From contig JAJRAE010000104.1 in assembly GCA_028682985.1 (NCBI GenBank), positions 1 through 11,769 on the forward strand: 11,769 bases of DNA. Direction: 5' to 3'. Below are positions 6,349 to 11,769 of this stretch, in pieces. Each line of letters starts with the position of its first letter. Position 1 is the stretch's first letter. The notes below the pieces were generated by a model that made no database searches, had not been told where the DNA came from, and was given only the letters and a program-made list of their open reading frames with translations. Made by a program: the position numbers and the translations under genes. The DNA comes from Methanobacterium sp. GTDB lineage: Archaea; Methanobacteriota; Methanobacteria; Methanobacteriales; Methanobacteriaceae.

Positions 6349-6702
6349 ATGAAGGATATAATGGATAGTCTAAAGAAAAATCTCGGAATTGAGGAAACTA
6401 AATCAAAAGAAGATCAGGAAACCATAATTGTACCTGAACATTCTTTCTATGAAATAATATTGATGAAGATATATAATTTAGACGATTTCATTGAAGCTCT
6501 GCGCCAGATCGAGGAGGATAAAAATCCTATAATAATGGATCTAACCAATTTTGAGAAGAATGTACCAGAAGACTTCAATGTAGCCGGAGAGAAATTAAAA
6601 ACATTTAGAGATAATACCGGCGGTGAAGCAATATTACTTTGTAAAAATGATAAAAATGTGATTATAGTAACTCCTCCTGAAATAAAACTCATAAGAAAAT
6701 AA
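6349..6702 (+). CDS. sepF: SepF, archaeal cell-division protein (FtsZ membrane anchor)
   Basis: Archaeal SepF anchors FtsZ to the membrane at the division site, and has been studied in Methanobrevibacter and Haloferax. This 117-residue protein has the expected plan. A short N-terminal amphipathic helix (MKDIMDSLKKNLGI) can act as membrane anchor. A charged linker follows to about residue 25, then the compact SepF core: IILMKIYNLDDFIEALRQIE (36-55), NPIIMDLTNFEKN (58-70), VAGEKLKTFRDNTGGEAILL (78-97) and NVIIVTPPEIKLIRK at the end. The GG in the turn of the dimer domain is kept. It starts two bases after the DUF1611 stop with AGGAAG eight bases upstream. FtsZ is not in the window; MinD-like genes lie downstream on the same strand. 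Confidence 0.88.
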   Translation: MKDIMDSLKKNLGIEETKSKEDQETIIVPEHSFYEIILMKIYNLDDFIEALRQIEEDKNPIIMDLTNFEKNVPEDFNVAGEKLKTFRDNTGGEAILLCKNDKNVIIVTPPEIKLIRK

Positions 6703-6794
6703 AATCTTTTCAAATAGGGGATATATTAACTGAGTATTTCTCTATGGTATTATATTTCACCCTAAATGAAAAAGATATTATTTATGGCAATAAT

Positions 6795-6802
6795 CTATAA
6801 AT
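6795..6802 (+). promoter_or_regulatory. TATA box for the PATAN-like/minD transcript
   Basis: CTATAAAT lies about 26 bases before a predicted start near 6824. That gives a very short leader containing GAGG at 6827-6830, seven bases before the ATG at 6838. The 135-base gap after sepF with its own TATA element suggests a separate transcript, though read-through is possible because no long T run follows sepF. Confidence 0.4.
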
Positions 6803-6837
6803 GAAGGGGTTTACTTACAATAGATTGAGGGATATAA

Positions 6838-8406
6838 ATGGACGTGCCCATTACCAAACCTTCAATGGTTTCATATGCCGATGAAATAGACTTTGTACAG
6901 CTATTAAACAAGTTGTTAAAGGAAAGGCATAATGGATTTATGCGAATTACTTCGGGTCCAGATGAAGGTTTTATATTATTTAAAGAAGGAAAACAGGTTG
7001 CCGCAGAATATGGGAGGTTTTCAAAGTCAGATGCACTAGAAACCATTATGTCCGCTACCCAAAATAACGATACCGTTATAGAAGTGTTTGACTTAAAGTC
7101 CTCTAACATTGATTATCTGCAGGATGTAAACAAACCATTTTTAATGGAACCTGATTTTGATGTATACAAGATTATAAATGAGCTCAAAGGTACAGAAACG
7201 GAACCTACAGAAGAAAAACCAGTAAAAAAAGAATCTAAACCTGCTATTTCTGAGCCAGAACAAGTTCAACCCAAAACATCTAAAACAGAAAATGAACCTG
7301 TTAAAGGAGAAACTGAACCTGCTATTTCTGAATTAATTCAATCCAAAAAAGAACAACCTGATTCTGACTTACAAGGTCAAGTTGAAAAATCTGATAAGAT
7401 TCTATCTGAAACAGATTCAAAATCATCTGAGATAGAAACCAGCCTGGGGAATGATTCTGTTGAGCCAGCCAAGTCAGAAAGTGGATCTGAAGGAACTGGA
7501 GAAGTTAAAGCTGCTGAAGAAATGCAAATAACAGCAGATACCGCTGCAGAAATATCTTCCACTGAGCCGGAACCAGAAACAGATGTAGAAAGTGTAGTCG
7601 ATAGTTCAAAAACAGTTGAATCTACACCAGCAGATGTTTCAGGATTAGATGAAACTATTTCAACTGATAAATCTAAAACAGAAGATATCAAAACAACTGA
7701 TCATCCTGAGACAGATTCCACTAAACCCGTTGATATTCCTAAAACAGCCGAATCTCCAAAAGAGAATATTGCACCAGAATCATCAGTAGATACAGAAGGC
7801 TCTGTTGAACCAGATATCCCAGATAATGAGTCAGAAACCATTGTGAAAACATCAAAACCTGAAGAATCCGTGGATCCGGGGAAACTGGAAATAGATAATA
7901 CTGCCCCATCAAAAGAATCGCTTAAAGAAGAACTAAAATCCATGGAAGCCAAACCAGTTAGTGAAGTGGAACCAGATGTGGAAGTAAAAGAAGAACCCAT
8001 GGACCGTTCCAAACTAATGGAGAAATACGGCATTAAAGAGATGAATGAGGATGATGTGGATGGTATCCTGGATGATTATAAGGGCGGATCACTCAATGAT
8101 GATGATGTGGAGAAGATTGAATTTTCACTAATGAACAAGATAAAAAAGTCAATCTTTGGCATTCCTAAAATAAAAGGTGCAGAGGTGATGGTTTTCCTGG
8201 AAAATAGTTTAGAACTCACTGGGGATATCAACATCATAATAGAATACGAGACAAAGGGATTTTTTTCCAGATTAATGGGTGAATCAAAGGATATCGATAA
8301 TTTAAGAAGGCAAGTTATAAATATAGTGCAGATAGAAATTAAAAAGAGCTTCAGAAAATTTCCAGAAATTGTTAGTAATTTCAATATTAATGTAGAGATT
8401 AGTTAG
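6838..8406 (+). CDS. Large acidic protein with PATAN/DUF2226-like N-domain and long linker
   Basis: The 522-residue protein has three parts. Residues about 14-105 (DFVQLLNKLLKERHNGFMRI, then GPDEGFILFKEGKQVAAEYG) follow the pattern of PATAN/DUF4388 and archaeal DUF2226 domains: helix, strand, Gly-containing turn, 'G.I.F..G..V.A'. Residues about 118-387 are a linker of Glu, Ser, Thr, Pro, Lys and Asp with repeated KPAISE/EPAISE-like phrases and no hydrophobic core. Residues 388-522 form a second folded region: helices (388-430), then GAEVMVFLENSLELTGDINIIIEYE and a final helix and strand ending NFNINVEIS. No membrane segment or signal peptide is seen. AGGAGG for the following minD overlaps its stop codon, so the two are translated together. 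I infer a scaffold or adaptor; no enzyme motif is visible and the domain calls are pattern-based. Confidence 0.8.
   Translation: MDVPITKPSMVSYADEIDFVQLLNKLLKERHNGFMRITSGPDEGFILFKEGKQVAAEYGRFSKSDALETIMSATQNNDTVIEVFDLKSSNIDYLQDVNKPFLMEPDFDVYKIINELKGTETEPTEEKPVKKESKPAISEPEQVQPKTSKTENEPVKGETEPAISELIQSKKEQPDSDLQGQVEKSDKILSETDSKSSEIETSLGNDSVEPAKSESGSEGTGEVKAAEEMQITADTAAEISSTEPEPETDVESVVDSSKTVESTPADVSGLDETISTDKSKTEDIKTTDHPETDSTKPVDIPKTAESPKENIAPESSVDTEGSVEPDIPDNESETIVKTSKPEESVDPGKLEIDNTAPSKESLKEELKSMEAKPVSEVEPDVEVKEEPMDRSKLMEKYGIKEMNEDDVDGILDDYKGGSLNDDDVEKIEFSLMNKIKKSIFGIPKIKGAEVMVFLENSLELTGDINIIIEYETKGFFSRLMGESKDIDNLRRQVINIVQIEIKKSFRKFPEIVSNFNINVEIS
7189..7998 (+). repeat. Low-complexity acidic linker region inside the PATAN-like gene
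   Basis: This part encodes residues about 118-387 of the large protein. It is rich in Glu, Ser, Thr, Pro, Lys and Asp codons. The 14-base phrase CCTGCTATTTCTGA occurs at 7240-7253 and 7318-7331, 78 bases apart, as part of a worn tandem repeat. Such regions change length easily between strains. Confidence 0.7.
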
Positions 8407-8410
8407 GAGG
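8405..8410 (+). promoter_or_regulatory. Ribosome binding site of the first minD, overlapping the upstream stop
   Basis: AGGAGG begins inside the TAG stop of the upstream gene and lies nine bases before the TTG start at 8420. An ATG at 8412 is one base after it but opens only a three-codon frame ending in TGA at 8421-8423, which overlaps the TTG. Confidence 0.7.
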
Positions 8411-8419
8411 AATGTTTGT

Positions 8420-9199
8420 TTGACAAGAGTTATAGTAGTTGCTTCTGGTAAAGGAGGAGTGGGTAAAACCACAATAACCGCCAACTTAGGAGTGGCTTTA
8501 TCAACTTATGGAGAAGAAACTTTAGTTTTAGATGCTGATGTGGCAATGGCCAATCTTGAACTAATTTTAGGAATGGAGGGAAAATCAATAACCCTGCACG
8601 ATGTACTATCTGGTGATGCATCTATTGAAGAAGCAATTTATGAAGGTCCTGGGGGCGTGAAAGTTGTTCCTGCTGGTATATCCCTGGAAGGGCTTCGTAA
8701 AATTAAATTAGACAGACTGGAAGATGCACTGGAAACACTGGTTCAGAATGTTGATATTCTCTTAATAGACGCGCCTGCTGGACTGGAAAAAGACGCCCTG
8801 GCATCAATAGCTGCCGCTCAGGAAATGATCCTGGTTACCACACCTGAAGTACCATCCATAAGCGACGCCCTTAAAACCAAGATAATCGCTAATAAATTAG
8901 GTGTAGATATAATTGGAGTAGTCATAAACCGGGAATTGCATGATAAAACATTCTTAACTATTAATGAAATAGAAACTATACTGGAAGTCCCAGTAATAGC
9001 CGTAATACCAGATGATCCAGAGGTAAGTCGAGCAGCAGCCTTTGGAGAGCCGCTCATAGTTAAAAATCCCAAATCACCTACCAGCAATGCTATAATGCAA
9101 CTGGGTGCGGATTTAATTGGTGAACAATATCAGCCAATTGAACCTGATAAGAAAGGTGTAATTGCCAAGTTGGTAGAGGGCTTATTGGGCCGTAGATAG
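8420..9199 (+). CDS. minD: MinD-like ATPase, complete active site
   Basis: MinD/ParA-superfamily ATPases cycle on and off membranes to position division or other large complexes. The 259-residue protein has the deviant Walker A SGKGGVGKTT at 9-18 (signature Lys11, P-loop Lys16), switch I LDADVAMANLEL (37-48; Asp38, Asp40) and switch II IDAPAG (116-121; Asp117). The C-terminal end KKGVIAKLVEGLLGRR (244-259) looks like the amphipathic membrane-targeting helix of MinD. It starts with TTG at 8420; AGGAGG nine bases upstream overlaps the previous stop. It lies 38 bases before a second MinD-like gene and in the same strand block as sepF. No MinC or MinE gene is present. It may belong to an archaeal MinD branch whose role is not division. 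Confidence 0.93.
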   Translation: MTRVIVVASGKGGVGKTTITANLGVALSTYGEETLVLDADVAMANLELILGMEGKSITLHDVLSGDASIEEAIYEGPGGVKVVPAGISLEGLRKIKLDRLEDALETLVQNVDILLIDAPAGLEKDALASIAAAQEMILVTTPEVPSISDALKTKIIANKLGVDIIGVVINRELHDKTFLTINEIETILEVPVIAVIPDDPEVSRAAAFGEPLIVKNPKSPTSNAIMQLGADLIGEQYQPIEPDKKGVIAKLVEGLLGRR

Positions 9200-9237
9200 A
9201 AATAATTAATCAAACCGAACATAAACAATATAAGAAA

Positions 9238-10032
9238 ATGTCTAGATTTATAGCAATAGCTTCTGGAAAAGGAGGGGTGGGTAGAACTTCTCTAACATTT
9301 AATTTAGGAGTGGCCATGTCCCTTTTCGGAGAAAAAATTGTAATGCTGGATTTAGATTTGGTTATGGCTAATTTAGATGTGATAACAGGTTTGCTTAATC
9401 CTGATGTAACTCTACACGATGTTCTTGTTCGAGATCAATCCATAGAAGATTGTGTATATGAAATAGAAAATGATATAAGGGTCATACCTACTGGAATTCA
9501 TTTTGAAACCCTGAAACATATCAATCCAAATTATATATCCTGGAACAAGATAATCTCTGAAGGATCAGAGTATGGGGATATTTTCTTGATGGATATACCT
9601 GCCGGAATTAATGCTAACATTTTTGATGGACTTCCAGAAGGAACAGAGGTATTATTACTTACCAATTCCACCATGCCATCTGTGGCTGATGCTCTTAAAA
9701 TACGAATTTTGTTCAATGAACTGGATATCGATGTTTTGGGATTTGTCTTGAACATGTGGTATGATGATAAATTTCTGCTTTCTCCCAATGAGATAGAGGC
9801 CATACTGGAAGTGCCCCTGATGAGTACCATTCCATATGATAGAGAGATGGACCGGGCACTGGCTATGGGCCGCTCTGTAGTAGAGGTCAACCCGTCATCA
9901 CCAACCAGCAACGCCATAATGCAGCTGGCAGCTGATCTCCTGGGTAAAAAATACGAGGCTATTGAACCGGATAAACAGAGCATACTAAACCGTTTAAAGA
10001 AATTCGTAGGCATACTTCCTGAATCAAAATAA
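9238..10032 (+). CDS. MinD-like ATPase paralogue with P-loop Lys replaced by Arg
   Basis: The 264-residue protein aligns over its whole length with the preceding MinD, sharing starts of both Walker regions and the phrases SPTSNAIMQL and IEPDK near the end. It is a tandem duplicate. The Walker A motif reads SGKGGVGRTS at 9-18: signature Lys11 is kept, but the phosphate-binding Lys16 is Arg (codon AGA at 9283-9285). Asp38 and Asp40 (LDLDLVMANLD) and Asp119 (MDIPAG) are kept. The end has ILNRLKKFVGIL, a possible membrane-binding helix, then a short polar tail. No ribosome binding site precedes the ATG; a TAATTAAT at about 9203-9210 has the spacing of a TATA box for a nearly leaderless mRNA. It may be a slow or inactive partner of the first MinD. 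The substitution itself is certain; the functional reading is inference. Confidence 0.9.
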   Translation: MSRFIAIASGKGGVGRTSLTFNLGVAMSLFGEKIVMLDLDLVMANLDVITGLLNPDVTLHDVLVRDQSIEDCVYEIENDIRVIPTGIHFETLKHINPNYISWNKIISEGSEYGDIFLMDIPAGINANIFDGLPEGTEVLLLTNSTMPSVADALKIRILFNELDIDVLGFVLNMWYDDKFLLSPNEIEAILEVPLMSTIPYDREMDRALAMGRSVVEVNPSSPTSNAIMQLAADLLGKKYEAIEPDKQSILNRLKKFVGILPESK

Positions 10033-10095
10033 TATGCCTTTTTTTTACTAAATTTAATTGTTAATTTTTTCTAAATAGTTTAAAAAAGCATATTA
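10030..10095. repeat. Interrupted inverted repeat between the second minD and pfkB
   Basis: TAATATGC-C-TTTTTT at 10030-10044 is mirrored by AAAAAAGCATATTA at 10082-10095, 14 paired bases with one bulged C and a 37-base loop. It may be part of the terminator structure or a chance pairing of T and A runs around an 8-base core. Confidence 0.3.
10039..10046 (+). terminator. Oligo-T terminator after the minD pair
   Basis: Eight T start six bases after the stop codon of the second MinD gene, with further T-rich sequence at 10061-10070. This probably ends the plus-strand block. Confidence 0.5.
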
Positions 10096-10106
10096 CGGGA
10101 AAAAGA

Positions 10107-10988
10107 ATGGTTATAAATAATTTTAAAACTCAAGTCGCAGCTTTGGGTACCTGTAACATCGATTTTTTAATGAAGGTACCCCGTTTCAGCCGGGCGGATG
10201 ACGAGGTGGATGTGGATCATCTTAAAATATTTCTGGGAGGTTCTGCAACTAATTTCGCCTTAAATATTTCCCGGATGGGGGTGAATGTGGGGATCATTGC
10301 CCGGGTAGGGGATGATGAATATGGGCAGTTTGCATCCACTAAGTTTTTAGAGGAAGGCGTTAACATCGATCGACTGGTGAAAATATCTGATACCACAGGT
10401 ATGGCCTTCATAGCTGTTGATGAAGGAGGTGAAAGATCAATATACACTGTTATGGGTGCCAATGCCCAGTTCAAACTGGAGGAAAGTGATGTTGAATATA
10501 TTAAGAATTCTCAGATTCTGCATCTCACCGGAATGTACCTGGAAGTGGTTGAGGAGGCATCAAAACACGCTAATTATCTATCTTTAAATCCGGGAACATC
10601 TCTAGCCTCATATGGAATGGATTGTTTGAGTAAAATTTTAAAAAGAACAAATATATTATTTTTAAACCGTAAAGAAGTTTCCCTGTTAACTGGAGAAAAG
10701 TATAATACCGGAGCCCGGAAACTGGTTGAATTCGGAGTTTCCCAGGTGGTGGTGACCTGCGGAAGACAGGGAGCCTGTCTCTGCACACCAGACGGGATAA
10801 TACATTCACCAACCAGTCCCATAAATTCCTTGGATACCACAGGAGCGGGAGATGCGTTTGCAGCGGGATTTATAGCTGGATTGGTGAAAAATAAGCCACC
10901 AGAAAAATGCCTCCAGATGGGAAATGAGCTGGCCTCTAGCTGTGTGGAAATGTTGGGGGCGGTTGATTTAGGCCATTATCAGATTTAA
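10107..10988 (+). CDS. PfkB/ribokinase-family carbohydrate or nucleoside kinase
   Basis: The 293-residue protein has the ribokinase fold signatures. GGSATNFALNISRMG at 44-58 is the family's first signature, with substrate-binding Gly and Asn. VGDDEYG at 67-73 is also typical. DTTGAGDAFAAG at 243-254 is the second signature, with Asp249 as catalytic base and the anion hole before it. NRKEVSLLTG at 187-196 is the usual NxxE motif region. Such enzymes phosphorylate sugars, nucleosides or related compounds; archaeal members include nucleoside, ribose-1-phosphate-pathway and sugar kinases, and the substrate cannot be read from motifs here. The start at 10107 has only a weak GGGA seven bases upstream. 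The gene has its own position after a T8 terminator and converges on the TatD-like gene. Confidence 0.88.
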   Translation: MVINNFKTQVAALGTCNIDFLMKVPRFSRADDEVDVDHLKIFLGGSATNFALNISRMGVNVGIIARVGDDEYGQFASTKFLEEGVNIDRLVKISDTTGMAFIAVDEGGERSIYTVMGANAQFKLEESDVEYIKNSQILHLTGMYLEVVEEASKHANYLSLNPGTSLASYGMDCLSKILKRTNILFLNRKEVSLLTGEKYNTGARKLVEFGVSQVVVTCGRQGACLCTPDGIIHSPTSPINSLDTTGAGDAFAAGFIAGLVKNKPPEKCLQMGNELASSCVEMLGAVDLGHYQI

Positions 10989-10998
10989 AGCTATTTAC

Positions 10999-11060
10999 AA
11001 TAAAATTTAATAAACTACTTTAAAATTTGTATCTAAATCTCCGAATAAAAATTTAATAAG
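10999..11060. repeat. Imperfect direct repeat between convergent pfkB and TatD-like genes
   Basis: AATAAAATTTAATAAA at 10999-11014 recurs as AATAAAAATTTAATAAG at 11044-11060. Both are near-palindromic and AT-rich. They probably act as terminators for the two convergent genes; low complexity limits any other reading. Confidence 0.3.
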
Positions 11061-11065
11061 ACTGT

Positions 11066-11769
11066 TCATAGCCCATAGAACTCAGAAACGTTTCCTTCAG
11101 AAACCCTTTTTATATCAGAACTTTTAAAACCAGCCAGTTTCATCTCATGCACAGTTTTGGGGACGGATAAGGGATCTGATGGTGATGAACTCATATCACT
11201 ATCAAGGATAAATCTCTTGGTACCATATTCATCCAGAAGTTCAACTGCTTCCTGGGTAGTCATTTTCTGAGGCTGTACTGTGATACCCCGTAATCCCTCA
11301 AAATCAGCCACCAGATCCACTATGGAGTTGTCCACATGATCTAGTTGTACCAGGGATTGATCTATAAATTCATCAAGCAGAGATAGAGCCGTTTTAGTTA
11401 CTTCTCTCTTATTACGCCGGGGGGTGTGTATTATAACTTTTATTCTTATTTCCTGGGCTAATTTCAGCTGTTTTATGAAGATTTCCTTCTCTTTATCGGA
11501 TACTGTTTCCAGTCCTATTTCTCCCAGGGCTATTACCTTCTCATCAGCCAGCAGTGAGGGTAGTTTATCTAGCACCACCTGGTAATCTGGTGATATGCTG
11601 CGGGGGTGAATACCAATAGCACCATATAATTTGAGACCATTTTCAGATGCTCTTTTAAAATCATTGTTCAATATTCGCTGGAAGTGATCTAGAACAACTG
11701 CGGATGTGCTCATCTTCAGGGGGTCATGAGCACAGGTAATCGCTGATTCCACACCTGCCACTGCCATTA
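11066..11769 (-). CDS. TatD-like metal-dependent hydrolase, N-terminus beyond right edge
   Basis: The open frame continues to the window edge; the visible part is about 234 residues. The ATG at 11767 is probably internal, because the N-terminal HxH metal motif of this family is missing and should lie just upstream. Visible TIM-barrel motifs, numbered from that internal Met, are GAIGIHPRSI (49-58), VIALGEIGLE (78-87, Glu ligand), IIHTPRR (112-118, His ligand), LDHVD (142-146, His ligand) and ILDSDMSS (187-194, Asp ligand). This is the archaeal branch of TatD-related hydrolases (COG1099-like). TatD proteins are nucleases or phosphoesterases; the archaeal branch has no established substrate. The gene converges on the pfkB-family gene with about 77 bases between the stops. 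Confidence 0.85.
   Translation of the reverse strand, partial: MAVAGVESAITCAHDPLKMSTSAVVLDHFQRILNNDFKRASENGLKLYGAIGIHPRSISPDYQVVLDKLPSLLADEKVIALGEIGLETVSDKEKEIFIKQLKLAQEIRIKVIIHTPRRNKREVTKTALSLLDEFIDQSLVQLDHVDNSIVDLVADFEGLRGITVQPQKMTTQEAVELLDEYGTKRFILDSDMSSSPSDPLSVPKTVHEMKLAGFKSSDIKRVSEGNVSEFYGL

Noticed and set aside
7377..8033. Ser/Val-rich open frames on the minus strand (7377-7691 and 7701-8033)
   Set aside because: They are the reverse of the Glu/Ser/Thr-rich linker codons and have no independent support.
9531..10013. 160-codon open frame on the minus strand
   Set aside because: It is a shadow of the second MinD gene; its composition is Ser/Ile-rich as expected for antisense of that reading frame, and no start signal is present.
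1..11769. CRISPR array, insertion sequence, prophage, tRNA or rRNA
   Set aside because: No regularly spaced repeats, transposase, integrase, phage genes, cloverleaf or rRNA-like sequence were seen; the genes look like ordinary chromosome.

Overview
The window looks like a stretch of chromosome from a methanogenic archaeon, most likely a mesophilic member of the Methanobacteriales (Methanobacterium-like). The evidence is an AT-rich sequence with archaeal TATA-type promoters and GGAGG/GGTGA ribosome binding sites. The gene content agrees: a 2-phosphoglycerate kinase family protein, an archaeal ZPR1 zinc-finger protein, an archaeal-type SepF, MinD-like ATPases, a histone-fold-like protein and an archaeal TatD-type hydrolase. 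Nothing points to a plasmid, virus, insertion sequence, CRISPR array or recent transfer. No tRNA or rRNA gene was seen. This assignment comes from reading the sequence only, without database searches.

Left part (1-3150). An RNase Z gene and an MscS-type channel gene (cut by the left edge) lie on the minus strand and overlap by ATGA. They diverge from nadC (quinolinate phosphoribosyltransferase). Next, on the plus strand, is a small very acidic protein whose middle resembles a histone fold followed by a long helix.

Middle minus-strand block (3150-5175). Read from right to left, this holds a roadblock/LC7 protein, a 2-phosphoglycerate kinase family protein and a ZPR1-domain protein.

Plus-strand block (5294-10032). 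Divergent from the roadblock gene lie a DUF1611-family protein, SepF (the FtsZ membrane anchor), a 522-residue protein with a PATAN/DUF2226-like N-domain, a long acidic linker and a small C-terminal domain, and two tandem MinD-like ATPases. The second MinD has Arg in place of the P-loop Lys. Taken with the roadblock gene, this is the part most likely to be an unusual system: a candidate cell-division or cell-positioning module. A perfect 17-bp palindrome lies between the roadblock TATA box and its predicted transcription start.

Right part (10107-11769). A PfkB-family sugar or nucleoside kinase (plus strand) converges on a TatD-like metal-dependent hydrolase (minus strand) whose N-terminus lies beyond the right edge. 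Four genes (ZPR1, 2-phosphoglycerate kinase family, DUF1611, first MinD) appear to start with TTG. No gene-free stretch exceeds 300 bases.
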